DNA of 64,000 bases. Origin: Sphingosinicella microcystinivorans. GTDB taxonomy: Bacteria > Pseudomonadota > Alphaproteobacteria > Sphingomonadales > Sphingomonadaceae. Below are positions 27,538 to 37,161 of this stretch, piece after piece; the stretch's first letter is position 1; each line of letters opens with the position of its first letter. Below the pieces are notes generated by a model that was not told the DNA's origin, did not search any database, and saw nothing but the letters and a program-made list of their open reading frames with translations. The translations under genes were made by a program, and so were the position numbers. The stretch spans positions 1,441,501-1,505,500 of the forward strand of contig NZ_CP116005.1 of NCBI RefSeq assembly GCF_027941835.1. Direction: 5' to 3'.

Positions 27538-28332
27538 ATGCAGCAGTATCTCGATCTTCTCGCCCGCGTCCGCCGCCACGGCACGGAGCGCGGCGACCGC
27601 ACCGGCACGGGCACGCTCAGCGTCTTCGGGCACCAGATGCGCTTCGATCTCGCCGACGGTTTCCCGATGCTGACGACGAAGAAGCTGCACCTGAAATCCA
27701 TCGTGCACGAGCTTCTGTGGTTCCTCTCGGGCGACACCAACATCCGCTACCTGAAGGAGAACGGCGTCTCCATCTGGGACGAGTGGGCGGACGGCGAGGG
27801 CGAGCTCGGCCCGGTCTACGGCAAGCAGTGGCGTCGCTGGGAAACGCCGGACGGGCGCGTCATCGACCAGATCGGGAACCTCGTGGAGGCGATCCGCCGC
27901 AATCCCGAATCGCGGCGGCTGATCGTCTCGGCGTGGAACGTCGCGGAGGTGGACAGCATGGCGCTGCCGCCCTGCCACTGCCTGTTCCAGTTCTACGTCG
28001 CCGAGGGGCGGCTCTCCTGCCAGCTCTACCAGCGCAGCGCCGACGTGTTCCTCGGCGTGCCGTTCAACATCGCCTCCTACGCGCTTCTCACGCAGATGAT
28101 GGCGCAGGTGACGGGGCTGAAGCCCGGCGAGTTCGTCCACAGCTTCGGCGACGCGCACCTCTACCTCAACCACCTCGAACAGGCCGACCTGCAACTGACG
28201 CGGCGGCCGATGGCGCTGCCCGAGATGCGCATCAACCCGGAGGTGAAGGACATCTTCGGCTTCCGCTACGACGATTTCGAGCTCGTCGGCTACGCGGCGC
28301 ACCCGCACATCAAGGCGCCGGTGGCGGTGTGA
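27538..28332 (+). CDS. thyA: thymidylate synthase
   Basis: Folate-dependent enzyme of 264 residues, the same length as E. coli ThyA, converting dUMP to dTMP. The nucleophile is Cys146 in [12 protein letters not shown]. The N-terminal dUMP-binding stretch [39 protein letters not shown] and [21 protein letters not shown] are intact. No Shine-Dalgarno is visible before the ATG, and a TATATC box ends 7 bases upstream, so the message may be leaderless. It overlaps folA by 4 bases, the classic thyA-folA pair that regenerates tetrahydrofolate. Confidence 0.97.
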   Translation: MQQYLDLLARVRRHGTERGDRTGTGTLSVFGHQMRFDLADGFPMLTTKKLHLKSIVHELLWFLSGDTNIRYLKENGVSIWDEWADGEGELGPVYGKQWRRWETPDGRVIDQIGNLVEAIRRNPESRRLIVSAWNVAEVDSMALPPCHCLFQFYVAEGRLSCQLYQRSADVFLGVPFNIASYALLTQMMAQVTGLKPGEFVHSFGDAHLYLNHLEQADLQLTRRPMALPEMRINPEVKDIFGFRYDDFELVGYAAHPHIKAPVAV

Positions 28333-28844
28333 CCGCGACATACCGGCCCGACATCGTCCTCGTCGTTGCGCGTGCCGACAACCGGGTGATCGGCAAGGAC
28401 GGCGCCATGCCGTGGCACCTGTCCGAAGACCTGAGGCGCTTCAAGCGGATCACGGTGGGCAAGCCAGTGATCATGGGGCGCAAGACCTTCGAATCCATCG
28501 GGAAACCGCTACCCGGACGCCACAACATCGTGCTGACGCGCCAGCCCGGATGGCGGGCGGAGGGCGTCACCGTGGTGCCGAACCTCGCCGAGGCGATCGC
28601 GGCGGCGGGGCTCGATCCGCGCACGCGCGCCGACGCGATCATGGTGGTGGGCGGCGCGGACATCTACGCGCAGGCGCTGCCCTTCGCGACGCGCATCGAG
28701 CTCACCGAAATCCATGCGGCGCCGGACGGCGATACTTATTTTCCGCAGCTTGATCCGGCGCGCTGGCGTGAGACCTTCCGCGAAGCGCATCCGGCGGGGA
28801 AGACGCACCCCGCCTATGATTTCGTGACGCTGGAGGCGGTCTGA
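28329..28844 (+). CDS. folA: dihydrofolate reductase
   Basis: NADPH-dependent enzyme of 171 residues that reduces dihydrofolate produced by Thy[23 protein letters not shown] contains the catalytic Asp region, [28 protein letters not shown] binds NADPH, and [13 protein letters not shown] closes the fold. The GTG start overlaps the thyA stop (GTGA). The following dipeptidase gene starts on the last base of the folA stop codon. Confidence 0.95.
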   Translation: MTATYRPDIVLVVARADNRVIGKDGAMPWHLSEDLRRFKRITVGKPVIMGRKTFESIGKPLPGRHNIVLTRQPGWRAEGVTVVPNLAEAIAAAGLDPRTRADAIMVVGGADIYAQALPFATRIELTEIHAAPDGDTYFPQLDPARWRETFREAHPAGKTHPAYDFVTLEAV

Positions 28845-30019
28845 TGGCGAAGGCGGCGACGGGACGGAGAACGGCGAAACGCAGGCGCTGGCCGTGGATC
28901 GTAGCGGCGCTGGCCGTCCTTGCCGCCGTGCTGTTCTTCGGGCTTGCGCCGGGCATCGCCGAGCGGTCGGTGAACCGCATCGCGGGTTCGGGCGAATGGA
29001 CCGTGAGCCCCGCCGCGCAGGCGCTCCACGACCGGCTGGTGATCGCCGATCTCCACTCGGACACGCTGCTCTGGAAACGCGATCCCGAAAAACGCGCGGC
29101 GCGCGGGCACGTCGATCTGCCGCGGCTCCGCGACGGCAACGTGAAGCTGCAGGTGTTCTCGTCCGTCACCAAGACGCCGAAGAACCAGAACTACGACGCG
29201 AACGGCGGCGATACGGACAACATCACCCTGCTCGCCATCGCGCAGCTCCAGCCGCCGCGCACGTGGGATTCGCTGCTCCAGCGCTCGCTGTGGCACGCCG
29301 AGCGGATGCGCGCGGCGAAGGGCTACCGGCTGGTGCGCACGGCGCGCGACCTCGACGCGCTGCTCGGCGACAAGGCCGCGACGGGCGCGCTGCTTTCCAT
29401 CGAGGGACTCCAGAACCTCGAAGGCAGGCTCGGCAACGTCGACGTGCTGTTCGACGCGGGCTACCGCATGGCGGGTCTCACGCACTTCTTCGACAACGAG
29501 CTGGCGGGCTCGATGCACGGGCTGGAGAAGGGCGGGCTGACGCCGTTCGGCCGCGACGTCATCCGCCGCATGGAGGCGAAGGGCATGGTCGTCGACCTCG
29601 CCCACGCCAGCCACGCGACCGTCGCCGAAGCACTGAAGCTTGTGACGAAGCCGGTCGTCTACAGCCACGGCGGCGTCAAGGCGACGTGCGACACCAACCG
29701 CAACCTCACCGACGAGGAGATCCGGGGGATCGCCGCGACGGGCGGCGTCGTCGGCATCGGCTTCTGGGACGCCGCCGTCTGCGCGCCGACACCGCAGGCG
29801 ACGGCGCGGGCGATGCGGCACGTGCGCGATCTCGTCGGCATCGACCACGTGGCGCTCGGCTCGGACTGGGACGGCGCGACGACCGTGGGCGTCGATGCGG
29901 CGCATCTCGCCGCGGTCACGCAGGCGCTTCTCGATCAGGGCTTCACGCAAGGCGAGATCGGGAAGGCGATGGGCGGCAACGTCGTCCGCGTGCTTCGCGC
30001 CACCTTGCCGCGCCAGTGA
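28844..30019 (+). CDS. membrane dipeptidase (peptidase family M19)
   Basis: Zinc dipeptidase of 391 residues. A basic N-terminus and one membrane span (RWPWIVAALAVLAAVLFFGLAPGI) anchor it in the inner membrane with the enzyme in the periplasm. Metal ligands and family motifs are present: IADLHSDTLLW (HxD), LLSIEGLQNLEG (Glu), DLAHASHATV and YSHGGVKATCDTNRNLTDEEI, with GSDWDGATTV near the end. The family cleaves dipeptides, including D-amino acid dipeptides. It is the third gene of the thyA-folA operon by overlap only; no functional link is evident. Confidence 0.92.
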   Translation: MAKAATGRRTAKRRRWPWIVAALAVLAAVLFFGLAPGIAERSVNRIAGSGEWTVSPAAQALHDRLVIADLHSDTLLWKRDPEKRAARGHVDLPRLRDGNVKLQVFSSVTKTPKNQNYDANGGDTDNITLLAIAQLQPPRTWDSLLQRSLWHAERMRAAKGYRLVRTARDLDALLGDKAATGALLSIEGLQNLEGRLGNVDVLFDAGYRMAGLTHFFDNELAGSMHGLEKGGLTPFGRDVIRRMEAKGMVVDLAHASHATVAEALKLVTKPVVYSHGGVKATCDTNRNLTDEEIRGIAATGGVVGIGFWDAAVCAPTPQATARAMRHVRDLVGIDHVALGSDWDGATTVGVDAAHLAAVTQALLDQGFTQGEIGKAMGGNVVRVLRATLPRQ

Positions 30020-30057
30020 GCTTGCCGTGATGGGCCGGGCGGGATAGCAGGGCGCGC

Positions 30058-30999
30058 ATGGAACGCATCACGGGGGATGCGCCGCTTGCCGAAGCCCTTC
30101 GCGGCGGCGTCGCGGCGATCGGCAATTTCGACGGCTTCCACATCGGCCATCAGGCGGTGGTGGGCCGGGCGCTGGCGCGCGCGCGCGCCGAGGGGCTGCC
30201 CGCGCTCGCCCTGACGTTCGATCCGCACCCGGCGCGGCTGTTCCGCCCACAGTCGCCGCCGTTCATGCTGACGACCACGGACCAGAAGCTCGATCTCCTG
30301 GAGGCGTTCGGCATCGACGCCGCCGTGGTGCTGCGCTTCGACGTCGCCTTCGCGGCGCTGCCCGCCGAGGCGTTCGTCGCCGACGTGCTGATGGCGCGGC
30401 TCGGCCTCGTGGGGGTCGTGACGGGCGAGGACTTCACCTTCGGGCGCGGCGCGGGCGGCGACACGGCGAAGCTGCTGGAGCTGGGCGCGCCGCACGGGCT
30501 CATCGCGGAAACGGTCGCGCCGGTGCGCGACGAGGGCGCCGCGATCATCTCCTCGACGCGCGTGCGCGCCGCCTTGCAGGCGGGGCACTGCCGGGAGGCC
30601 GCGGCGCTGATGGGGCGGCCCTTTGCCATTCGCGGCACGGTGGAGCACGGCGACAAGCGCGGGCGCACCATCGACGTGCCGACGGCGAACGTGGCCATCG
30701 GCGGCGAATACGTCCGCCCCGCCTACGGCATCTACGCAGTGCGCTGCCGGCTCGAGGACGGGCGCCTTGTGGACGGCGTCGCGAACCTCGGCATCCGGCC
30801 GATGTTCACGCCGCCGAGGGAACTGCTGGAGGTCCACCTGTTCGACTACGCGGGCGACCTCTACGGGCAGGCCATCGAGACGCAGCTCATCGCGCACCTC
30901 AGGCCCGAAATGAAACTCGCCAGCCTCGAGGCGCTGAAGGCCCAGATCGCCAAGGATATCGTGGACGCGCGCGCCGCTCTCCAGCAGGGTAAACCCTGA
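30058..30999 (+). CDS. ribF: bifunctional riboflavin kinase/FMN adenylyltransferase
   Basis: Cytosolic enzyme of 313 residues that makes FMN and then FAD. The N-terminal adenylyltransferase domain has AIGNFDGFHIGHQAVV (HxGH motif), LTFDPHPARLFRP, and GEDFTFGRGAGGD. The C-terminal flavokinase domain begins near residue 185 with GRPFAIRGTVEHGDKRGRTIDVPTANV, the conserved GxxxGxxxxxPTAN loop. Upstream of ileS, as in many proteobacteria, but separated from it by a palindromic repeat. Confidence 0.96.
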   Translation: MERITGDAPLAEALRGGVAAIGNFDGFHIGHQAVVGRALARARAEGLPALALTFDPHPARLFRPQSPPFMLTTTDQKLDLLEAFGIDAAVVLRFDVAFAALPAEAFVADVLMARLGLVGVVTGEDFTFGRGAGGDTAKLLELGAPHGLIAETVAPVRDEGAAIISSTRVRAALQAGHCREAAALMGRPFAIRGTVEHGDKRGRTIDVPTANVAIGGEYVRPAYGIYAVRCRLEDGRLVDGVANLGIRPMFTPPRELLEVHLFDYAGDLYGQAIETQLIAHLRPEMKLASLEALKAQIAKDIVDARAALQQGKP

Positions 31000-31063
31000 T
31001 TTTCTTCGTTTGCCGCATTTTCCGAGTCGTCAGGTGTTTCCACCTGACTTGAAAATGCTCTAG
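31000..31063. repeat. palindromic intergenic repeat between ribF and ileS
   Basis: Nested perfect inverted repeats: GCATTTTC/GAAAATGC (31015-31022, 31051-31058) around GTCAGGTG/CACCTGAC (31029-31036, 31041-31048), ending in TGCTCTAG (31056-31063), the same terminus as the repeat at 18.2 kb. This is an alphaproteobacterial intergenic repeat type. It ends 5 bases before the ileS start codon. Confidence 0.8.
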
Positions 31064-31068
31064 GGCGT

Positions 31069-33885
31069 ATGCCCGATATGAGCGACGACACCCGTAAAGA
31101 CTACCGCGACACCGTCTTCCTGCCGAAGACCGAATTCCCGATGAAGGCCGGACTCGCCGAGGCGGAGCCGAAGTGGCTCGCGCGCTGGCAGGGCCTCGAC
31201 TTTTACAAGCGCCTTCGCGCCAAGCGGAAGGGGCGCGAGACGTTCGTCCTCCACGACGGCCCGCCCTACGCCAACGGCGACATGCACATCGGCCACGCGC
31301 TCAACCACGTGCTGAAGGACATGGTCGTCCGCACGCAGACGCTGCTGGGCAAGGATGCGCCCTACGTGCCCGGCTGGGACTGCCACGGCCTCCCCATCGA
31401 ATGGAAGGTCGAGGAGGAATACCGCAAGAAGGGCAAGAACAAGGACGAGGTCGACCCCAGCGCCTTCCGCGCCGAATGCCGCGCCTACGCGCAGCACTGG
31501 GTGGACCGCCAGCGCGAGCAGCTGAAGCGCCTCGGCGTGAACGGCGACTGGGACAATCCGTACCTGACGATGGATTTCGAGGCGGAAGCGACCATCGTGG
31601 CCGAGCTGCTGAAGGTGGCGGAGAGCGGCCAGCTCTACCGCGGCGCGAAGCCGGTGATGTGGTCGCCGGTGGAAAAGACCGCGCTCGCCGAGGCGGAGGT
31701 CGAGTACGAGGACATCGTCTCCACGCAGGTGGACGTGGCGTTCGAGATCACCGAGGCGCCGAACGCGCCGGAGCTTGTCGGCGCTCATGCGGTGATCTGG
31801 ACGACGACCCCGTGGACGCTGCCGGTGAACCGGGCCTTGGCGTATGGGGCGGACCTTGACTACGTGCTCGTCGAGGCTGGCGGCAAACGTCTGCTCGTTG
31901 CCGAGGCGCTGCTGGCACCGACGCTTGCACGATACGGCGCGCAGCAATCGGGTGATACGAAACCGATCAAAGGCTCCGCTCTCGCCGGTGCCGTCGCCCG
32001 CCACCCGTGGCACGATCTCGGCGGATTCTTCGCCGAGCCGCGTCCGCTGCTCGCGGGCGATTTCGTCACCACCGACACCGGCACCGGCATCGTCCACATG
32101 GCGCCGGACCACGGCGAGGACGACTTCTGGCTGTGCAAGGCGCACGGCATCGAGCCGAAGTTCGTGGTGGGGCCGGACGGCACCTATCAGGCGGACTGGC
32201 CGGTGGTCGGCGGCAACCACGTCTACAAGGTGAACGCGCCGGACGGCCCCGTCTGCGCGGCATTGAAGGACGCGGGGGCGCTGCTCGCGGCGAGCGCGGA
32301 CTACACGCACTCCTACCCGCACTCGTGGCGCTCCAAGGCCAAGGTGATCTTCCGCTGCACGCCGCAGTGGTTCGTGCCGATGGACCGGCCGCTCGATCCG
32401 CAGATTCCGCTCTGCAAGACGGAAGCCGACATCCGCGCGGCGCAAGGGCAGGGCAGGACGCTTCGCGAGACCGCGATGTCGGAGATCGAGCGCGTACGCT
32501 GGGTGCCCGAGCGCGGCGCGAACCGTATCGGCGCGATGGTCGCCGGGCGGCCGGACTGGGTGCTGTCGCGCCAGCGCGCGTGGGGCGTGCCGATCACGCT
32601 GTTCGTGCACCGGCAGACGGGCGAGTATCTCGTCGACGCGGAGGTCAACGCCCGCATCGTCGCGGCGGTGAGGGCCGAAGGCGTCGACGCGTGGACGGGC
32701 ACCGACCCGCAGCTGTTCCTCGGGGAGCGCTACAAGGCGGACGACTACGAGCGCATCGGCGACATCCTCGACGTGTGGTTCGACTCGGGGTGCACGCACG
32801 CCTTCGTGCTCGAATCGGGGCGCTGGCCGGACCTCCGCTGGCCCGCCGACCTCTATCTCGAAGGCTCGGACCAGCACCGCGGCTGGTTCCAGTCCTCGCT
32901 GCTGCAATCCTGCGTCACGCGCGGCCGAGCGCCCTATGACGCGGTCGTCACGCACGGCTTCACGCTCGACGCGTCGGGCCGCAAGATGTCGAAGAGCCTC
33001 GGCAACACCATCGACCCGAACAAGGTGATCGGCGAAAGCGGCGCGGACGTGCTGCGGCTGTGGGCGGTGAGCGTCGACTGGCGCGAGGATCACCGCATCG
33101 GGCCGGAGATCATGCGCGGCATGACCGACGCCTACCGCAAGATCCGCAACACCTTCCGCTACCTCTTGGGCGCGCTCGACGGCTTCGGCGAGGACGAGCG
33201 CATCGCGCCTGCCGAGATGCCGGAGCTGGAACGCTGGGTGCTGCACCGCCTCGCGGAGCTCAGCGCCGAGCTGCGCGGGTGCGTGAACGACTTCGACTTC
33301 ACGCGCTACGTGACGGTGCTCCAGGCGTTCTGCGTCCACGACCTCAGCGCCTTCTATTTCGACGTGCGCAAGGACAGCCTCTATTGTGACGCCGTGACGT
33401 CACCGAAACGGCGCGCCTGCCGGACCGTGCTCGACACGCTGTTCCACGCGCTCACCCGCTGGTTCGCGCCGGTGCTGGTGTTCACGGCGGAAGAGGCGTG
33501 GCAGGCCCGCTTCCCGAGCGAAGACGGCTCGGTGCACCTCCTCGACTGGCCGGAGATCGACGGGGGCTGGCTGGATGCGGCGCTCGGCGAAAAATGGGCG
33601 GCGATCCGTGCGGCGCGCGAGAGCGTGACGGAAGCGATCGAGCCGCTGCGGCGGGAAAAGACGATCCGCTCGTCGAACGAGGCGGTCGTGCGCCTGCCGG
33701 ACGTGGCGGGCATCGCGGCGGCGGACTTCGCCGAGGTCTCGATCGTCAGCGCGGTCGCGTACGGCGGCGATGCGGTCGCGGTGACGCGCACCGAGGCCGG
33801 GAAGTGCGCCCGCTGCTGGCGGCATACCGGCGACGTCGATCCGGCGACCGAACTTTGCGTGCGCTGCGACGAGGTCGTGGCGTGA
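31069..33885 (+). CDS. ileS: isoleucyl-tRNA synthetase
   Basis: Class I aminoacyl-tRNA synthetase of 938 residues. HIGH is at 73-76 (DMHIGHALNHV), KMSKS at 639-643 (GRKMSKSLGNTI), and the editing domain carries TTTPWTLPVNRALA and GTGIVHMAPDHGEDDF. The C-terminal zinc cysteines (CARCWRH and CVRCDE) are present, marking the bacterial form. The second in-frame ATG at 31078 is an alternative start. The stop codon overlaps the lspA start by 4 bases, the usual ileS-lspA arrangement. Confidence 0.97.
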   Translation: MPDMSDDTRKDYRDTVFLPKTEFPMKAGLAEAEPKWLARWQGLDFYKRLRAKRKGRETFVLHDGPPYANGDMHIGHALNHVLKDMVVRTQTLLGKDAPYVPGWDCHGLPIEWKVEEEYRKKGKNKDEVDPSAFRAECRAYAQHWVDRQREQLKRLGVNGDWDNPYLTMDFEAEATIVAELLKVAESGQLYRGAKPVMWSPVEKTALAEAEVEYEDIVSTQVDVAFEITEAPNAPELVGAHAVIWTTTPWTLPVNRALAYGADLDYVLVEAGGKRLLVAEALLAPTLARYGAQQSGDTKPIKGSALAGAVARHPWHDLGGFFAEPRPLLAGDFVTTDTGTGIVHMAPDHGEDDFWLCKAHGIEPKFVVGPDGTYQADWPVVGGNHVYKVNAPDGPVCAALKDAGALLAASADYTHSYPHSWRSKAKVIFRCTPQWFVPMDRPLDPQIPLCKTEADIRAAQGQGRTLRETAMSEIERVRWVPERGANRIGAMVAGRPDWVLSRQRAWGVPITLFVHRQTGEYLVDAEVNARIVAAVRAEGVDAWTGTDPQLFLGERYKADDYERIGDILDVWFDSGCTHAFVLESGRWPDLRWPADLYLEGSDQHRGWFQSSLLQSCVTRGRAPYDAVVTHGFTLDASGRKMSKSLGNTIDPNKVIGESGADVLRLWAVSVDWREDHRIGPEIMRGMTDAYRKIRNTFRYLLGALDGFGEDERIAPAEMPELERWVLHRLAELSAELRGCVNDFDFTRYVTVLQAFCVHDLSAFYFDVRKDSLYCDAVTSPKRRACRTVLDTLFHALTRWFAPVLVFTAEEAWQARFPSEDGSVHLLDWPEIDGGWLDAALGEKWAAIRAARESVTEAIEPLRREKTIRSSNEAVVRLPDVAGIAAADFAEVSIVSAVAYGGDAVAVTRTEAGKCARCWRHTGDVDPATELCVRCDEVVA

Positions 33886-34361
33886 CGGCGGCGCGGGGCT
33901 ACCTGCTGGCGGCGGCGATCTTCGTCGTCGACCAGCTCGTGAAGCTCTGGATCATCGCGGGGGTCGGGCTCCAGGCGAAGGGCAGCATCAACCTGCTGCC
34001 GGTGCTCAGCCTCACGTGGGTCGAGAACCGGGGCGTCTCGATGGGGCTTTTGCAGGCGGACGGCGCCAAGGAGCGCTGGATTCTCACCGGCGTCACCGCG
34101 CTCATCGCGGCGGGCGTCGCGTGGTGGATGCGCAAGGAGACGAACCGCATCGACATCCTCGCGCTCGCGCTCGTGCTCGGCGGCGCGCTCGGCAACATCG
34201 TCGACCGGGTGCGTTTCGGCTATGTCGTCGATTTCGTGCACGTCCACGTCGGGACATGGAGCTTTTACGTCTTCAATGTCGCCGACGCGGCGATTACCAT
34301 AGGGGTCGCAATCCTGCTGCTGCGCGCGTTCTTCGAGCGCAAGCCCGCGGCAGCAGAATGA
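33882..34361 (+). CDS. lspA: lipoprotein signal peptidase (signal peptidase II)
   Basis: Inner-membrane aspartic peptidase of 159 residues that removes signal peptides from diacylglyceryl prolipoproteins. It has four predicted membrane spans, with catalytic Asp108 in GGALGNIVDRV and Asp135 in FNVADAAI. DQLVKLW and WVENRGVSMGLL are conserved. The GTG start overlaps the ileS stop. The next gene encodes one of its probable substrates. Confidence 0.96.
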   Translation: MTAARGYLLAAAIFVVDQLVKLWIIAGVGLQAKGSINLLPVLSLTWVENRGVSMGLLQADGAKERWILTGVTALIAAGVAWWMRKETNRIDILALALVLGGALGNIVDRVRFGYVVDFVHVHVGTWSFYVFNVADAAITIGVAILLLRAFFERKPAAAE

Positions 34362-34377
34362 AGTGGAGTTGAAAAGC

Positions 34378-34809
34378 ATGTCTTCCCTGATGCGCGCAGC
34401 CCTCGCGGGCGTTACGGCGCTTGGCCTTTCCGCCTGCGGCAGCAGCGGCATCTTCGGGCGCGACGCGCCGGACGAGTTCGCCATCGGCCGCTCCGCGCCG
34501 CTCGTGGTGCCGCCGGACTACAACCTCGCGCCGCCGCGCCCCGGCGCGCCGCGCCCGATGGAAACCGACGCGCAGACGCAGGCGATGGAAGCGCTGTTCG
34601 GCCCCGGCGTGCGCCCGGCGCCGAAATCGGCGGGCGAGCAGAAGCTGCTCGACGACGCGGGCGCGGTGCGGCCCGACCCGTCCGCGCGCTCCACGGCGGG
34701 CGATCCCGACACGGAGGTCGTCAACAAGGGCGCGCTTCTGAAGACGATCATCGACGCGCAGCCGGGCAGCAGCGACCCGGCGACCGCAAGCGTCTCGATC
34801 GGCGGTTGA
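34378..34809 (+). CDS. DUF3035-family outer-membrane lipoprotein
   Basis: Lipoprotein of 143 residues. The signal peptide ends in the lipobox LSAC at residues 17-20, followed by GSSGIFGRDAPDEFAIGRSAPLVVPPDYNLAPPRPG, the conserved DUF3035 core (DEFAV...PPDY.LPPP). In alphaproteobacteria this family is linked to outer-membrane assembly and has been called BamF; that link is recalled, not shown here. ATG 34378 follows a GGAG site; an open frame starts 5 codons earlier. It is directly downstream of lspA. Confidence 0.85.
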   Translation: MSSLMRAALAGVTALGLSACGSSGIFGRDAPDEFAIGRSAPLVVPPDYNLAPPRPGAPRPMETDAQTQAMEALFGPGVRPAPKSAGEQKLLDDAGAVRPDPSARSTAGDPDTEVVNKGALLKTIIDAQPGSSDPATASVSIGG

Positions 34810-34819
34810 CCTCTTGAAG

Positions 34820-34839
34820 CCCTCTCCTGAAGGGGAGGG
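34820..34839. repeat. short CCCTCTCC/GGGGAGGG inverted repeat
   Basis: CCCTCTCC at 34820-34827 and GGGGAGGG at 34832-34839 with a TGAA loop (one mismatch) just after the DUF3035 gene. It is the same kind of motif as at 59426-59446. It may act as a weak transcription end, though no T tract follows. Confidence 0.45.
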
Positions 34840-35010
34840 GTTGGGGGGCGGTTTTCGCCCCGGCGCCGAGCGTGGGGATACGCCCTACCCCCGGCCGATC
34901 ATGTTGCTTGTAAACCCATTGTGCGAAGGCCATTTCGACCCAGTTGCGGCCATAGGAATTGAATGCAATGTTCCGCGCTTGAATGTGGCGAAACTCTTGG
35001 AAAGTCGGCG

Positions 35011-35337
35011 ATGAGCGCTAGGCGCTGCTGGATAGCTCTGGTCACTTTCGAGCGGCGTGGCGAACCACAAAATATTCTCCCCGAAGAGGTGCAGGGCGCA
35101 TGCGGCTGGATGATCGCTATGGCTCCCGATGAAGATGCTGCTCGTGCACTGCTCATAAGGGACGTGGAATATAATGGACTGCGCGTCTTAGAAATCTCGG
35201 ATGAGCAAGAGATTTTTGAGATAGGCGAGATAGAAGGCATTGATGAACACCTCGCAGCGAGCTTCACCGAGATCGAGGCAGACAGACGGACAGTCTGGGG
35301 AACCATCCACCACTACAAAGGCGAGGGCGAAGCATAA
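35011..35337 (+). CDS. hypothetical protein, AT-richer orphan gene
   Basis: Predicted cytosolic protein of 108 residues, not recognised. It is acidic, has no membrane segment or signal, and ends with WGTIHHYKGEGEA. ATG 35011 follows TTGGAAAG; an in-frame ATG at 34963 adds 16 residues without a clear ribosome site. Its A/T content, including in third positions, is far above that of its neighbours, and the 100 bases before it are similarly AT-rich, which points to recent acquisition. It sits between the ileS-lspA-DUF3035 operon and a convergent ATPase gene. Confidence 0.6.
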   Translation: MSARRCWIALVTFERRGEPQNILPEEVQGACGWMIAMAPDEDAARALLIRDVEYNGLRVLEISDEQEIFEIGEIEGIDEHLAASFTEIEADRRTVWGTIHHYKGEGEA

Positions 35338-35419
35338 CTTCCGTTTCCCACCACAAGCCGCCGACCGGCGCTTGGGTCTGCAAACTCCATAATCGCCCCT
35401 GAAGAGGAGGAGCAGGCCT

Positions 35420-37045
35420 CTACCCGATCTTCTTCGCGACGCCGCGGCTGAAGCTGCCGAGCACGCCGCGGCCGATGCGGCCGCCCATCGGGCCGGCGAT
35501 CGCCTTGCCGATCTCGTAGCCGATCTGGCTGCCCGCGGTGCCCACGGCGCTCGACGTCGCCGAGGCGCTGCGGCGCGAAGGCTTCTTGCCTGCGAGGCTG
35601 TCGCCGAAATCGCGCGCCTTCTTGGCGACGAACGCGCCGATCACGGCGGTCGCGACCTTGCCGAGGATGCTGTTCGACCAGCTGCCGCTGCGGCCGCCCC
35701 CGGATGATCTCGCCCTCGCCTTGGTCGTCGCTTCGGCTTCGGACTCTTCCAGCGCCTTCTCGGCGCGGTCTTTCAGGATCTCGAACGCCGATTCGCGGTC
35801 GACCGTTTCCTCGTAGCGCCCGGCGAAGGGCGAGCTTGCGATCATCACCTTGCGCTCCTGCTCGGTGAGCGGCCCCAGCCGCGAGCAGGGCGGGCGGATG
35901 AAGGCGCGCTCCACCGGCGACGGCGCGCCGTCGCCGTCGAGCAGCGAGACGAGCGCCTCGCCGACCTTGAGCTCGGTGATCGCCGCGGTGACGTTGAGCC
36001 CCGGATTGATGCGGAACGTCTCGGCCGCCGCCTTGATCGCCTTCTGGTCGCGCGGCGTGAAGGCGCGGAGCGCGTGCTGGATGCGGTTGCCGAGCTGCCC
36101 GCCGACGCCTTCCGGCACGTCGATGGGATTCTGCGTGATGAAATAGACGCCGACGCCTTTCGAGCGGATCAGGCGCACCACCTGCTCGATCTTCTCGAGC
36201 AGCGCCTTCGGGGCCTCGTCGAACAGCAGATGCGCCTCGTCGAAGAAGAACACCAGCTTCGGCTTGTCGGGATCGCCGACCTCGGGCAGCGCCTCGAAGA
36301 GCTCGGAGAGCAGCCACAGCAGGAAGGTGGAATAGAGCCGCGGGCTCTGCATCAGCTTGTCGGCGGCGAGGATGTTCACCTGCCCGCGTCCGTCGTCGCC
36401 GACCCTCATGAAGTCCTTCACGTCGAGCGCGGGCTCGGCGAAGAAGCGCGCGCCGCCCTCGTTCTCCAGCACCAGAAGCTGCCGCTGGATGGCGCCGACG
36501 CTTGGGCGGGTGACGTTGCCGTAGCGTGTGCCGATCGACGCGGCATTGTCCGCCACGTAGGTCAGCATGGATTGCAGGTCCTTGAGATCGAGCAGCATGA
36601 GCTGCTCCTCGTCGGCGATGCGGAAGGCGATGGTGAGCACGCCTTCCTGCGTCTCGTTCAGCCCCATCAGGCGCGACAGCAGCAGCGGTCCCATCTCGGA
36701 GACGGTGGTGCGGACCGGGTGGCCCTGCTCGCCGAACAGGTCCCAGAACACTGCCGGAAACGCCTCGTAGGCATAATCCGTGAGGCCCATGTTCGCCGCG
36801 CGCTCCTGCAAGGCCGTGTGCGCCTTGTGCGTGGCCGAGCCCGGCATGGCGAGGCCCGCGAGGTCGCCCTTCACGTCCGCCATGAACACGGGCACGCCGA
36901 TCTTCGAGAACCCCTCGGCGAGGATCTGGAGGCTCACCGTCTTGCCGGTGCCGGTGGCGCCCGCGATCAGCCCGTGCCGGTTGGCGCGTTTCAGATCGAG
37001 TTCGAGCCTCTTGTCGCCCGCCGCACCGACGAAGATCGTTCCCAT
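35420..37045 (-). CDS. HerA-type ATPase with DUF853 domain
   Basis: P-loop ATPase of 541 residues. Walker A is [12 protein letters not shown] at about 28-39, followed by [17 protein letters not shown], then Walker [23 protein letters not shown] and the sensor [14 protein letters not shown]. The C-terminal 90 residues are Ser/Ala/Gly-rich with a hydrophobic glycine-rich end ([21 protein letters not shown]). DUF853 proteins are often annotated as NTPase/helicase HerA-like, but their role is unclear. ATG 37045 has AGGGAG six bases upstream. This is the second HerA-like ATPase in the window. Confidence 0.88.
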   Translation of the reverse strand: MGTIFVGAAGDKRLELDLKRANRHGLIAGATGTGKTVSLQILAEGFSKIGVPVFMADVKGDLAGLAMPGSATHKAHTALQERAANMGLTDYAYEAFPAVFWDLFGEQGHPVRTTVSEMGPLLLSRLMGLNETQEGVLTIAFRIADEEQLMLLDLKDLQSMLTYVADNAASIGTRYGNVTRPSVGAIQRQLLVLENEGGARFFAEPALDVKDFMRVGDDGRGQVNILAADKLMQSPRLYSTFLLWLLSELFEALPEVGDPDKPKLVFFFDEAHLLFDEAPKALLEKIEQVVRLIRSKGVGVYFITQNPIDVPEGVGGQLGNRIQHALRAFTPRDQKAIKAAAETFRINPGLNVTAAITELKVGEALVSLLDGDGAPSPVERAFIRPPCSRLGPLTEQERKVMIASSPFAGRYEETVDRESAFEILKDRAEKALEESEAEATTKARARSSGGGRSGSWSNSILGKVATAVIGAFVAKKARDFGDSLAGKKPSRRSASATSSAVGTAGSQIGYEIGKAIAGPMGGRIGRGVLGSFSRGVAKKIG

Positions 37046-37087
37046 CGCCAACTCCCTGTCCGCCTGCGATCAACTAAAGCATGTCGC

Positions 37088-37132
37088 GCAAAAAGGAAAA
37101 ACCCCGGCCGCGGGCGAACCGGGGCCGGGGTT
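37088..37132 (-). terminator. intrinsic terminator of the hflKC-degP cluster
   Basis: On the minus strand a 10-bp stem, AACCCCGGCC (37132-37123) with GGCCGGGGTT (37109-37100), is followed by a T-rich run reading TTTCCTTTTT. It lies 29 bases after the degP stop codon. Confidence 0.75.
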
Positions 37133-37161
37133 CCTGTTTCCTGCCACGCCGGGCGGACGGG

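Noticed and set aside
34899-35306. A minus-strand 135-codon frame over the AT-rich orphan gene
   Set aside because: The plus-strand frame has a better start context and ends cleanly before the convergent ATPase gene; the minus-strand protein looks like low-complexity Ser/Ile shadow. Not fully excluded.
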